DNA from: Fibrella aquatilis
GTDB taxonomy: Bacteria > Bacteroidota > Bacteroidia > Cytophagales > Spirosomataceae
NCBI RefSeq assembly: GCF_017353255.1
Contig: NZ_JAFMYU010000037.1
Coordinates: 1-52,406, forward strand
Length of the DNA: 52,406 nt
Direction: 5' to 3'
A program made the translations under genes and the position numbers. The first letter of the stretch is position 1. Each line of letters begins with the position of its first letter. The notes beneath the pieces are model-generated. The model worked only from the letters and a program-made list of their open reading frames with translations, did no database searches and was not told the DNA's origin. Shown piece after piece: positions 40,631 through 49,347 of the stretch.

Positions 40631-41766
40631 TACACCTTTATAATCACCTGCTGCCGGTACATGACCCAGAGGATCACGGCCCAGATGCCGACCAGGGTGA
40701 GCGCACCAACCAGCGAAGCCAGCGTGGGGTCGGGCACGAGCGGCACAATAAACGACTGGTAGAGATACTCTTTTACGCCGAACGTGCCGCCTTTGGGGTT
40801 GGGCAACGTGAACATATTCATGATGCGCGGAATAAGACCCGACAGAAAAAAGACGGTGATCGCGTTAACTCCATATGCTACAAACACGCCACTCCAGCGC
40901 CGGTAGCCTTTAAGATCGACGAGGTAGTAACAAATGGCCAGGCAACACATGGCCAACCCGCCCGCCAGCAACACAAACGAACTGGTCCAAAGGCTTTTAT
41001 TAATTGGAAATACATAATCCACCAACAGGCCAACCCCCGCAATCCAGGCACCTGATAAAAACAAAAACAGTGGTTTGTAGCTCTTCCGGGCCGTTGGGCC
41101 GTAGGGGTCATCCTGTAGCCACCAACCCGCCTGCATACCCAGCAACCCCGTCGCAACGGCAGGTAGGGTACTCAGAATACCTTCGGGGTCCCAAATACGC
41201 GTGGCGCGATACAGATGGGCGGGTGTAAGTAGAGTCACGTCGAGCCAGGCTGCTATGTTTGTGCCAGGCTCCAGATTGGCATAACCCACCCCCGGCACGG
41301 GTATAAGGGTCATAATCAGGTAATAGCCCAGCAGAATTAATGCCGCCAACACAGCCTGCTGACGAGCCGTGTAGCGTAACCAAATCAAGGAACAAACAAT
41401 GTAGACTAGGCCAATACGTTGTAAGACGCCCGGGATACGGACGTTGGCAAAATCGAAGCGGGGAAATAAATTCAAGAACAGACCCAGCGCAATCAGGGTA
41501 AGCCCTCGCCGAATAATTTTTCCCTTCACACCAGGTGTCGACCGGAACTGATTGCGGGCCAGCGGCTGATGACCACGCAGGGCATAAGTAATAGAGACAC
41601 CAACAATAAAGAGGAAAAAAGGAAAGATAAGGTCGGTGGGGGTCCATCCATTCCAGGGGGCATGTTCCAGGGGGGCATAAATGTGTGCCCAATCGCCGGG
41701 ATTATTGACCAGGATCATGGCGGCCACAGTTATACCGCGAAAAACATCAAGCGAGCGAAGACGCAT
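40630..41766 (-). CDS. COG4299/DUF5009 membrane acyltransferase (HGSNAT/NagX-like)
   Basis: A 378-residue polytopic protein with about ten helices. The start RLRSLDVFRGITVAAMILVN, followed by NPGDWAHIYAPLEHAPWNGW and TPTDLIFPFFLFIVGVSITY, is the signature of the family that includes heparan-alpha-glucosaminide N-acetyltransferase and bacterial NagX. A later DPEGILSTLPAVATGLLGMQ loop is also conserved. It would transfer an acyl group to a sugar across the inner membrane, probably in glycan salvage or envelope modification. The acceptor is unknown. Confidence 0.88.
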   Translation of the reverse strand: MRLRSLDVFRGITVAAMILVNNPGDWAHIYAPLEHAPWNGWTPTDLIFPFFLFIVGVSITYALRGHQPLARNQFRSTPGVKGKIIRRGLTLIALGLFLNLFPRFDFANVRIPGVLQRIGLVYIVCSLIWLRYTARQQAVLAALILLGYYLIMTLIPVPGVGYANLEPGTNIAAWLDVTLLTPAHLYRATRIWDPEGILSTLPAVATGLLGMQAGWWLQDDPYGPTARKSYKPLFLFLSGAWIAGVGLLVDYVFPINKSLWTSSFVLLAGGLAMCCLAICYYLVDLKGYRRWSGVFVAYGVNAITVFFLSGLIPRIMNMFTLPNPKGGTFGVKEYLYQSFIVPLVPDPTLASLVGALTLVGIWAVILWVMYRQQVIIKV

Positions 41767-41945
41767 ACAAGGCTGGGTTCAGAAATCGCCACTTATCGCA
41801 GCGCGTTACCAATTATCCAAAAATACAACCCTTTCCCACGGACCGTGCGTAGTTTCAACTAGTTTCCCACGAAAGTTGAGTAAGGCTTTTGCATATAGGA
41901 CAGCTTGTGGCGCAAGATGTCACCTACCCATTATTAAAGAAGCAG

Positions 41946-42716
41946 ATGACGCCCGTCATTACCATAAACAACCTCCATCAGTTCTACGGCACTACCGAAA
42001 TTCTGAAGGGAATCAACCTTAGTGTGGCACCTGGCCAGGTGGTAGGCTACATCGGTCCCAACGGCGCAGGTAAATCAACCACGATCAAAACACTCATAGG
42101 CCTTCTACCCGACTTTCAGGGCGAGGTGTCGGTGTTGGGCTTAGACCTCCGCACCCAAGCTATGGAAGTGAAACGGCGCATTGGCTACGTACCTGAAAAT
42201 GCTGCTCTTTATGACCTGCTCACCCCCACTGAGTACCTCCTTTTTGTAGGTCAGCTCTATGAACTGGATACGGTCATGGTCAATAAAAAGGCGGCTGAAT
42301 TGCTTGACTTGTTTGATCTGAGCCAGCACGCCAACAGCCGCATGAGCACGTTTTCAAAGGGAATGCGCCAGAAGGTACTGCTCATTTCGGGCCTGTTGCA
42401 CAATCCGGACCTGATTTTCCTGGACGAACCGCTGTCGGGTCTCGATGCGAACACCGTGGTGCTGGTAAAACAGATCATTCGTCAGTTGGCCGATTCGGGT
42501 AAGACCGTTTTCTACAGTTCGCACATTATGGATGTAGTAGAAAAACTCTCGGACCGAATCATCATTATCAACGCGGGCCAGATCATCGCCGATGGCACCT
42601 TCGCCGAACTACAGGCCACCCGCACCACCTCGCTGGAACAGCTTTTCGGACAACTTACCGGCAACAACACCCAGACCGCCACCGCAGAAGCCTTTATTCA
42701 GGCGCTGAATCAATGA
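41946..42716 (+). CDS. ABC transporter ATP-binding protein
   Basis: A 256-residue ATPase of an ABC-2-type exporter. Walker A GYIGPNGAGKSTT, Q-loop region GYVPENAALYDLLT, signature TFSKGMRQKV, Walker B LIFLDEPLSGLD and switch His in YSSHIMDVVEKLSDR are all present. The ATG at 41946 is chosen since conservation begins at TINNLHQFYG; an in-frame ATG at 41889 adds an unconserved 19 residues. The permease gene starts 39 bp downstream, so they form one transporter. Confidence 0.93.
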   Translation: MTPVITINNLHQFYGTTEILKGINLSVAPGQVVGYIGPNGAGKSTTIKTLIGLLPDFQGEVSVLGLDLRTQAMEVKRRIGYVPENAALYDLLTPTEYLLFVGQLYELDTVMVNKKAAELLDLFDLSQHANSRMSTFSKGMRQKVLLISGLLHNPDLIFLDEPLSGLDANTVVLVKQIIRQLADSGKTVFYSSHIMDVVEKLSDRIIIINAGQIIADGTFAELQATRTTSLEQLFGQLTGNNTQTATAEAFIQALNQ

Positions 42717-42740
42717 GCGAATGAGTGATTGAGTGAATTA
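42717..42740. repeat. Single GAGTGAATGAG-type arm between the ABC genes
   Basis: GAGCGAATGAGTGATTGAGT directly after the ATPase stop, purine-rich on the coding strand as in stop-proximal arms of the hairpins, but without the complementary arm. The permease ATG follows at 42756. Confidence 0.5.
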
Positions 42741-42755
42741 TCCTACAACGCAAAC

Positions 42756-44438
42756 ATGAAAACAGTTACGCTCTGGCTTACTGACCGACTGCCGTTTTTG
42801 TGGCGCGGGCTGGGGGTCAACTACACACAACTGCGGGCCATCCTGGGTGTGAAACTCACGCTCGATAATCGACGCCCGGCTACGGTTTTTCAGCGGTGGG
42901 ACAAAAAAGAAACCGACAGCAACTACAGCTTCTACATTAGTCTGGCCATCTATGCCTTCATGGGCATTTTCGCGGCCCTAATGCTGGCCTTTGTGCCACG
43001 AGCCGCGCTGGTACCAGCGGGGGTATTTTTCTTTGGCTACATCATGGTCATCTGCGCGCTCACGCTCATCAACGATTTCTCGTCGGTAGTGCTCGACACG
43101 TCTGATAACCAGATTATGCTGTTCCGACCGGTAGATGGGCGCACCATACTGGTTGCCCGTATTATACACGTTATCAGCTACTTATTCACGCTTACGCTGG
43201 CCATTTCCATTACCGGCATTGTGGTCATAGGGGTAAGGTTTGGCGTGGGTGCAGGCCTGTTGACACTGCTGCTCAGCCTACTGATGGCCGTGCTGATGGT
43301 ATTCATTACCAATGTAGTATACCTGGGCCTGATGCAGTTTACGAGCGAAAGAAAGCTGCGCGAATTGATCAACTACGTTCAGATCGTAACGGCCATAGTC
43401 TTCTACGCGGGCTTTCAGATCATGCCGCGATTGATCGATAAAGCCAGCTTTAACGAACAATCGTTTTTGTGGAAATGGTGGCATTACCTGCTTCCTCCAT
43501 ACTGGGCCGCTGGTAGCCTGGATATGATCATTAACCACCATGTCGACGCGCCCCATCTGTTGCTGCTGAGCCTAATGCTCTTTATGCCGTTTGCGGGGTT
43601 ATGGGTCATGGCTCGTGTACTGGCACCCGCCTTCAACCAGAAGCTGGGCAGCCTCGACGCTACCAATAATGCACCAGAACAAGCTGCTTTGGCCCTTTCG
43701 GCCTCACCAAAGCCTTCGATAGCCGACCGGCTGGGGGCGTGGCTCACGACCAGTTCAATAGAGCGGGCGGCGTTTTCCTTCGTCTGGCACATCAGCGACC
43801 GCGACCGGCAGTTTAAGCTAAAAGCATACCCTCAGCTAGGCTATGGACTGGCTTTTGTGCTATTCACGTCACTGAACAAGGCCGGTTTCATGGGCGGAGC
43901 CGAAGGTGTCCCCATCAACCATTTGCTGATTCTGTATATGGGCGTGCTGTTTATGATGGCGGCGATGGGCCTGACGGCGGTATCAGACAATTTCAAAGCC
44001 GCCTGGATCTACGCATCGGCCCCCATAACCCGCCCCGGCGAGCTATTGGCTGGGCGGTTCAAAGCCGTTGTAGTGAAATTGATGCTACCCTATTTTGCGC
44101 TACTGGCAGGGTATGTTTTCTACCTGAAGGGTCCCGGCGTGGCCTTCGACGTTGTGTTTGCCTTTGTCAACTCGCTGGCCATGCTGCTGATCAGCGAGTT
44201 TTTTCAGAAACGACAATTTCCCTTTTCGGCCTCGCAGGATGCCCTCAAGCGCAACATGACTGCCCGTACTTTTATGATTCTACCCGTCTTCGGCCTTGTC
44301 GGGTTTCTGCATTGGGGGCTTAGCAAATACATCCCCTACGGTACAGTAGTGGCGCTGCCAATCATGGCCGGTTTTGTCTGGCTGCTTTTCCGGGCTTTCC
44401 GCCAAACGTCGTGGGCAGAGATCAGGCAGGACGCATAA
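42756..44438 (+). CDS. ABC transporter permease
   Basis: A 560-residue membrane protein with about ten to twelve helices (for example IYAFMGIFAALMLAFVP, VFFFGYIMVICALTLINDF, LLTLLLSLLMAVLMVFITNV). It is partner to the ATPase just upstream, so the pair likely forms an exporter. The substrate is not evident. The N-terminal ~75 residues are cytoplasmic and basic. The ATG at 42756 (MKTVTLWLTDRLPFLW) fits better than one at 42729 that lies in the repeat arm. A strong bidirectional terminator follows its stop. Confidence 0.88.
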   Translation: MKTVTLWLTDRLPFLWRGLGVNYTQLRAILGVKLTLDNRRPATVFQRWDKKETDSNYSFYISLAIYAFMGIFAALMLAFVPRAALVPAGVFFFGYIMVICALTLINDFSSVVLDTSDNQIMLFRPVDGRTILVARIIHVISYLFTLTLAISITGIVVIGVRFGVGAGLLTLLLSLLMAVLMVFITNVVYLGLMQFTSERKLRELINYVQIVTAIVFYAGFQIMPRLIDKASFNEQSFLWKWWHYLLPPYWAAGSLDMIINHHVDAPHLLLLSLMLFMPFAGLWVMARVLAPAFNQKLGSLDATNNAPEQAALALSASPKPSIADRLGAWLTTSSIERAAFSFVWHISDRDRQFKLKAYPQLGYGLAFVLFTSLNKAGFMGGAEGVPINHLLILYMGVLFMMAAMGLTAVSDNFKAAWIYASAPITRPGELLAGRFKAVVVKLMLPYFALLAGYVFYLKGPGVAFDVVFAFVNSLAMLLISEFFQKRQFPFSASQDALKRNMTARTFMILPVFGLVGFLHWGLSKYIPYGTVVALPIMAGFVWLLFRAFRQTSWAEIRQDA

Positions 44439-44489
44439 AAAAACGCACCGATGCCATCACTTAGAGTAATGGCATCGGTGCGTTTTTTT
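44437..44489. terminator. Bidirectional intrinsic terminator
   Basis: A perfect 21-bp stem, 44437-44457 with 44469-44489, with an 11-nt loop. The outer ends are A7 and T7, so each strand has a GC-rich hairpin followed by a T tract. It separates the convergent ABC permease and nuoF. Confidence 0.93.
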
Positions 44490-44492
44490 CTA

Positions 44493-45833
44493 CTAGGCCA
44501 ACACCATATCGCCCCGGAAGACGGCGCCCGGTTGGGTGGCCTCAAAAGGGTTGGAAATGTGCCATTCAAACTCGTCGCGGAAGTGCCGAATGGCGCTGGC
44601 AACTGGCCAGGCAGCGGCATCGCCCAGTGGGCAGATGGTATTGCCTTCTATTTTCCGGGCTACGTCGACCAGCAAATCGATATCGTGCATACTACCGTGG
44701 CCGTGCTCAATGCGGTGCAGCACTTTCTCCATCCAGCCGGTGCCTTCGCGGCAGGGGCTACATTGGCCACACGACTCATGGTGGTAGAACCGGCTGAAAT
44801 TCCAGGTATTGCGCACAATGCAGGCCGTTTCGTCGAACACGATGAACCCGCCCGAACCGAGCATAGTACCCGTCTGAAAACCGCCCTCCGAAAGTGATTC
44901 GTAACTCATCAGACGAGGTTCGCCGTTGGCCAGTTTAAGGGCTAAACCAGCGGGCAAAATGGGTACCGACGAACCACCCGCCACCAGGGCTTTCAGGTGA
45001 TGCCCGTCGCGAATGCCACCGCACCATTCGTCGGAATAAATAAATTCTTCAACCGGCACGCCCAGTTCAATTTCATATACGCCGGGCTTCTTGATATGCC
45101 CCGACGCTGAAATCAGTTTGGTACCCGTACTGCGGCCAATACCAATGGCGGCGTAGGCATCGCCACCGTTGTTCATGATCCAGGGCGTGGTAGCAATCGA
45201 CTCTACGTTGTTCACCACCGTGGGCGACTGATAGAGGCCTTTTACGGCTGGGAAAGGCGGTTTATTGCGCGGATTACCCCGTTTGCCTTCCAACGATTCG
45301 AGCAACGCAGTTTCTTCGCCGCAGATATAGGCACCACCTCCAGGCTGCACCACCAGTTCAAGATCGTAGCCGCTGCCCAGGATATTTTTGCCCAGGAAAC
45401 CAGCCGCTTTAGCTTCGGCAATGGCTTTTTCCAGAATCTTGATGACGTACATCAACTCACCGCGCACATAGATGAACGAGGTGTTGGCCCCCAGCGCAAA
45501 CGACGACACAATCATCCCCTCAATGAGCAGGTGGGGGATGTTTTTCATCAGATAGTGGTCCTTGAACGTACCCGGCTCTGACTCGTCAGCGTTGCAGACA
45601 AGGTAGCGGGGTACGCCTTCGGGCTTGGCCAAGAAGCTCCATTTCATGCCCATCGGGAAACCGGCACCGCCACGCCCCCGAACACCTGCTTTTTTCACCT
45701 CCTCTACCACGGCTTCGGGCGTCATAGTCTTAATCGCCTTTTCAACAGCCGTATAACCACCCTGCTTCCGGTACACATCGAAGGTTTCGATGCCGGGAAC
45801 GTTAATGTGTTCGGTTAATATTTTCTTGCCCAT
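44493..45833 (-). CDS. nuoF: NADH-quinone oxidoreductase subunit F
   Basis: Binds NADH, FMN and the N3 [4Fe-4S] cluster, the electron entry point of complex I. The 446-residue protein shows RGRGGAGFPMGMKW and YLVCNADESEPGTFKDH (NADH/FMN), GGGAYICGEETALLESLEGK, and the cluster motif SCGQCSPCREGT with a distant Cys in NTICPLGDAAAWP. Length is standard. It is the last gene of the nuoABCDEF run, ending 3 bp from a bidirectional terminator, so nuoG and the rest must lie elsewhere. Confidence 0.96.
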   Translation of the reverse strand: MGKKILTEHINVPGIETFDVYRKQGGYTAVEKAIKTMTPEAVVEEVKKAGVRGRGGAGFPMGMKWSFLAKPEGVPRYLVCNADESEPGTFKDHYLMKNIPHLLIEGMIVSSFALGANTSFIYVRGELMYVIKILEKAIAEAKAAGFLGKNILGSGYDLELVVQPGGGAYICGEETALLESLEGKRGNPRNKPPFPAVKGLYQSPTVVNNVESIATTPWIMNNGGDAYAAIGIGRSTGTKLISASGHIKKPGVYEIELGVPVEEFIYSDEWCGGIRDGHHLKALVAGGSSVPILPAGLALKLANGEPRLMSYESLSEGGFQTGTMLGSGGFIVFDETACIVRNTWNFSRFYHHESCGQCSPCREGTGWMEKVLHRIEHGHGSMHDIDLLVDVARKIEGNTICPLGDAAAWPVASAIRHFRDEFEWHISNPFEATQPGAVFRGDMVLA

Positions 45834-45842
45834 AACGAAAGG

Positions 45843-46346
45843 TTAGTTAGACAGTTCATCGATGATTTCATCGACGCGCTCATTGGTCAGGTTTGTGTAG
45901 TATTTCTCCCGAATCTGGAATACAGGTCCCATGCCGCAAGCCGCCAGGCATTCCACTTCTTTCAATGTAAACCGACTGTCGGGGGTAGTCTGCCCTGTTT
46001 CAATGCCCAGCTTTTGCTTCAGGTGGGCATACACTTCTTCACCACCCATCAGGCAGCAAGGGCCAGTCCGACAATATTCGATCACATGCTTACCAACCGG
46101 CTCCAGATGGTACATGGTGTAGAATGACGCTACCTCATACACCTCAATCGGCTGAATATCGAGCATGGTGGCTACGTAATCCATGCCTTCGGGGCTGGTC
46201 CAGCCTTCTTGTTCCTGCAAAATGTGCAACAAGGGCAACAAGGCCGATTTCTGCTTACCCGCCGGATATTGCGCAATCACGGCTTTCGCCTGCGCCAATC
46301 GCTCAGGCGTAAATTCAATGGTATTTGTCGTGTTGGAAGTATTCAT
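45843..46346 (-). CDS. nuoE: NADH-quinone oxidoreductase subunit E
   Basis: Carries the N1a [2Fe-2S] cluster next to FMN in the NADH-oxidising arm of complex I. The 167-residue thioredoxin-like protein has the cluster cysteines in YCRTGPCCLMGG and CLAACGMGP (Cys-x4-Cys, then Cys-x3-Cys). The 9-bp gap to nuoF and 6-bp gap from nuoD support one operon. Confidence 0.95.
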   Translation of the reverse strand: MNTSNTTNTIEFTPERLAQAKAVIAQYPAGKQKSALLPLLHILQEQEGWTSPEGMDYVATMLDIQPIEVYEVASFYTMYHLEPVGKHVIEYCRTGPCCLMGGEEVYAHLKQKLGIETGQTTPDSRFTLKEVECLAACGMGPVFQIREKYYTNLTNERVDEIIDELSN

Positions 46347-46352
46347 TGGTGT

Positions 46353-47597
46353 TTACGCGTCCAGTTCGCCGGCAATTACGTTTAGGCTACTCATGATCAC
46401 GATAGCGTCTGACAGGGTTGTGCCTTTGCACATTTCCGGAAAAGCCTGATAATAAATGAAACTTGGCCGACGGAAGTGTAGGCGGTATGGCGCCCGCCCA
46501 CCGTCGCTGATAAGGTAGAAACCCAGTTCGCCATTGCCCCCCTCCACAGCGTGGTATACCTCGCCTACGGGTGCATCAATTTCGCCCATCACGATCTTGA
46601 AGTGATAGATCAACGCCTCCATATTCTTGTACACCTCCTGCTTTGGTGGCAGGTAATAATCTGGAGCATCGGCGTAGTAGGGACCTTCGGGGAGCTTGTC
46701 TAGCGCCTGCTCAATAATGCGCAGACTCTGCCAGATTTCTTCGTTACGAACCATAAACCGGTCGTAGGTATCGCCGCTTTCGCCCACAGGAATCTCAAAC
46801 TCGAAATCTTCGTACGACGAATACGGGTTCATTACACGCACATCGTAGTCAACACCCGCTGCACGTAGGTTTGGCCCAGTAAAGCCGTAATTCAACGCCC
46901 GCTCGCCGGTAATTGGCCCTACGTCGACCACACGGTCCATAAAGATGCGGTTGCGGTTAAAGAGCTTTTCAAACTCTTTCATCACCGGCGGGAAGTCCTT
47001 CAAAAACTTACGAATTTTCCGAATTGCCTCGGCAGACAAGTCGCGTTCCATACCCCCGATCCGGCCCATGTTGGTGGTCAGGCGGGCACCACACATCTCT
47101 TCGTAGATTTCGTAGATATTTTCGCGCTCTTCAAACAGGTACAGGAAACCCGTAAACGCACCCGTGTCAACGCCCAGGATGCCGTTGCAGATGAGATGAT
47201 CCGAAATGCGGGCCAGTTCCATCATGATCACCCGGATATAGTCGGCGCGTTTGGGTGTTTTCACACCCAGCAGCTTTTCTACGGTCATCATCCAGCCCAG
47301 ATTGTTGATCGGCGACGAACAGTAGTTCATCCGATCGGTGAGGGTGGTGATCTGGTAGAAAGGGCGGCGTTCAGCAATTTTTTCAAACGCCCGGTGGATA
47401 TAACCAATCGTCTGCTCGCCCGACACGATCTTCTCGCCATCCATTTGCAGGATGTTCTGAAAAATACCATGCGTGGCGGGGTGCGTTGGCCCCAGGTTCA
47501 ACGTGGTCAGTTCGTTGACGTACTGAATTGGCCCTTCCGGGGTGGCGGGGGTGTTGCGTGCCCCCACGGCATCGATACTAAGATCTTCAGTTGTCAT
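46353..47597 (-). CDS. nuoD: NADH-quinone oxidoreductase subunit D
   Basis: Quinone-reaction subunit of complex I, related to [NiFe] hydrogenase large subunits. The 414-residue protein has TLNLGPTHPATHGIFQNILQ, the quinone-site His pair, GYIHRAFEKIAERRPF, MNYCSSPINNLGWMM and DLRAAGVDYDVRV-like segments, and ends IVMSSLNVIAGELDA. The start at 47597 is directly followed, upstream, by a 23-bp-arm hairpin (47604-47672) that fills the gap to nuoC. Confidence 0.96.
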   Translation of the reverse strand: MTTEDLSIDAVGARNTPATPEGPIQYVNELTTLNLGPTHPATHGIFQNILQMDGEKIVSGEQTIGYIHRAFEKIAERRPFYQITTLTDRMNYCSSPINNLGWMMTVEKLLGVKTPKRADYIRVIMMELARISDHLICNGILGVDTGAFTGFLYLFEERENIYEIYEEMCGARLTTNMGRIGGMERDLSAEAIRKIRKFLKDFPPVMKEFEKLFNRNRIFMDRVVDVGPITGERALNYGFTGPNLRAAGVDYDVRVMNPYSSYEDFEFEIPVGESGDTYDRFMVRNEEIWQSLRIIEQALDKLPEGPYYADAPDYYLPPKQEVYKNMEALIYHFKIVMGEIDAPVGEVYHAVEGGNGELGFYLISDGGRAPYRLHFRRPSFIYYQAFPEMCKGTTLSDAIVIMSSLNVIAGELDA

Positions 47598-47603
47598 AAA
47601 TTG

Positions 47604-47672
47604 AATGAGTAAATGAGTGACGGTCCAACCATTCGCTCACCGATACGTCGGACCGTCACTCATTTACTAATT
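47604..47672. repeat. Intergenic inverted repeat between nuoC and nuoD
   Basis: Arms at 47604-47626 and 47650-47672, 23 bp with one mismatch (AATGAGTAAATGAGTGACGGTCC and complement, broken here across 20 bases by position). It ends 4 bp from the nuoC stop and 6 bp from the nuoD start, so it fills the gap. The apex includes CGGTCC/GGACCG. Confidence 0.9.
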
Positions 47673-47676
47673 AGTT

Positions 47677-48174
47677 TCACCGCCCAAACAGGGCATCAAT
47701 TTTGTCTTCGCGGGTGCCGTCTTCCAGGGGGTATTGCTTGCGCATGGGGTGATAATCCATCTCCTCCATGTTCAAAATCCGGGTTAGGTTGGGGTGCCCG
47801 TCAAACAGGATTCCGTAGAAATCAAATGTCTCACGCTCCATCCAGTTGGCCGACGCATAGAGCACCGTAGCTGAAGGGACGTGGATGTCAGCCTCAGACA
47901 CAAACACTTTAATTCGTATTCTGAAATTGTTGACCAGGCTGTGTACGTGATAGACCACGCAAAACTCCTGCCCAGCGTTGTCGGGGTAGTGCACACCCGT
48001 CAGGTCGGTCAGAAACGACACTTTGTAGGTTTTGTGGTCTTTCAGGTACTGAAGCAATGGAATAATCTGTTCGCGCGTGGTGGTCAGCGTGAGCAAACCA
48101 AACGGCTCATCGAGGTCGGTAACATAGTCGCCAAACTGGCGAACAAGTTCCTGGGCAACTTCCTGGTTGGTCAT
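47677..48174 (-). CDS. nuoC: NADH-quinone oxidoreductase subunit C
   Basis: A 165-residue hydrophilic subunit at the membrane-arm junction of complex I. The family pattern is visible in the segments FLTDLTGVHYPD, FCVVYHVHSLVNNFRIRI, ASANWMERETFDFYGILFDG and PNLTRILNMEEMDYHPMRKQ. It is a separate NuoC, not the NuoCD fusion of enterobacteria. Hairpins flank it on both sides: 48185-48264 upstream and 47604-47672 downstream. Confidence 0.95.
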   Translation of the reverse strand: MTNQEVAQELVRQFGDYVTDLDEPFGLLTLTTTREQIIPLLQYLKDHKTYKVSFLTDLTGVHYPDNAGQEFCVVYHVHSLVNNFRIRIKVFVSEADIHVPSATVLYASANWMERETFDFYGILFDGHPNLTRILNMEEMDYHPMRKQYPLEDGTREDKIDALFGR

Positions 48175-48184
48175 TAGTGAATGA

Positions 48185-48264
48185 GCGAAAGAATGAAAGA
48201 GCGAAAGAGTGCTCGCGTCGCCATGTGCTGATACAAACGCTCTTTCACTCTTTAGCTCTTTCGC
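48185..48264. repeat. Imperfect inverted repeat between nuoB and nuoC, GAAAGAGTG flavour
   Basis: Arms at 48185-48211 and 48238-48264, 27 bp with about five mismatches. It lies 10 bp from the nuoC start and 2 bp from the nuoB stop, filling the gap. Confidence 0.78.
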
Positions 48265-48266
48265 AA

Positions 48267-48812
48267 TTATTGAATGCCGTATGAATTGAGCAGCAGTTGA
48301 TATTCATCGGTGTTGCGGCGGCGCGTCGATTCGTTGCGGGCCATTTCCTGAATTTGCATCAGGCCGTCGATCACCTGCTCGGGGCGGGGCGGGCAACCCG
48401 GAATATACACGTCTACGGGAATAATCCGGTCGATGCCCTGAAGCACGCTGTAGGTGTCGAATATGCCGCCGCTGCTGGCGCAGGCACCCATGGCAATCAC
48501 CCAGCGGGGTTCAGCCATTTGCAGATACACTTGTTTCACAATGGGTGCCATTTTTTTGGCAATGGTACCCATCACCATCAACAGGTCGGCCTGCCGGGGC
48601 GAAAAGCTGGGACGTTCAGAACCAAACCGTGCGAAGTCGTAGTGTGAGGCCATTGAGGCCATAAACTCAATTCCACAGCAGGAAGTGGCAAACGGCAACG
48701 GCCAAAGCGAATTAGCCCGCGCCATACCTACCACTTTATCCAAGGATGTAGCAAAGAACCCGGCACCTTCGTGGCCTTCGGGTGCCTCCACCATTTTAAC
48801 AGATGACGTCAT
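48267..48812 (-). CDS. nuoB: NADH-quinone oxidoreductase subunit B
   Basis: Carries the N2 [4Fe-4S] cluster that reduces quinone. The 181-residue protein has the adjacent cysteine pair in ATSCCGIEFMAS, a third ligand in MGACASSGG and a fourth in IPGCPPRPEQVIDG. QADLLMVMGTIAKKMAPIVK is also standard. The ATG at 48812 is 19 bp from the nuoA stop. Confidence 0.96.
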   Translation of the reverse strand: MTSSVKMVEAPEGHEGAGFFATSLDKVVGMARANSLWPLPFATSCCGIEFMASMASHYDFARFGSERPSFSPRQADLLMVMGTIAKKMAPIVKQVYLQMAEPRWVIAMGACASSGGIFDTYSVLQGIDRIIPVDVYIPGCPPRPEQVIDGLMQIQEMARNESTRRRNTDEYQLLLNSYGIQ

Positions 48813-48831
48813 TGTGTGTTTGTTGATACTG

Positions 48832-49206
48832 TTATTCCCACTTCAAAACACCCTTGCGAATCACATAATAAAAGCCCGCCAGCAGCAGCCCCATAAACAG
48901 GATCATCTGTATGAAGCCCTCCTGCCCTAGCTGCATGAAGTTAACAGCCCAAGGATACATGAAAATAACCTCTACGTCGAAAAGAACGAAAAGAATAGCC
49001 ACCAGAAAGTACTTGATTGAGATTGGGGCACGCGCATCGCCCTGAGCTGGAATACCACACTCGAAGGGGTCATCTTTCTTAACGCTATGACGTTTGGGAC
49101 CGATACTATGCGTCACAAGCATGGTGACAATAATAAACCCTAGGGCCAGACCTAACTGGATAAAAATAGGAATGTAATCGGAGGGTAAATACGACGCTGT
49201 ATTCAT
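48832..49206 (-). CDS. nuoA: NADH-quinone oxidoreductase subunit A
   Basis: A 124-residue membrane subunit of complex I with three helices. The conserved loop PFECGIPAQGDARAPISIKY with its Cys and the helix FLVAILFVLFDVEVIFMYPW are diagnostic. The ATG at 49206 (MNTASYLPSDYIPI) is chosen because the extra N-terminal 30 residues of the longer frame (from 49296) run through the terminator and have no protein character. First gene of nuoABCDEF, so the promoter lies between it and the terminator at 49302. Confidence 0.94.
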   Translation of the reverse strand: MNTASYLPSDYIPIFIQLGLALGFIIVTMLVTHSIGPKRHSVKKDDPFECGIPAQGDARAPISIKYFLVAILFVLFDVEVIFMYPWAVNFMQLGQEGFIQMILFMGLLLAGFYYVIRKGVLKWE

Positions 49207-49295
49207 AGAGAGCAGGGACAAAAACGACCGCAAGTTAGCTATAAAAGGAACATAGTTGATGACAGTTCCGTGCCATAGAGTTGCCCCGGAGACCA

Positions 49296-49320
49296 TAAAA
49301 AAGCCCTCTTTAGGAGGGCT
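49296..49320 (-). terminator. Intrinsic terminator of the SASA esterase gene
   Basis: Stem AGCCCTC/GAGGGCT (49302-49308 and 49314-49320) with a 5-nt loop. On the minus strand it is followed by six Ts (49301-49296). It lies 28 bp after the stop of the upstream gene at 49348. Confidence 0.85.
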
Positions 49321-49347
49321 CTAGTACAACTCAAACTAAAAACAGCC

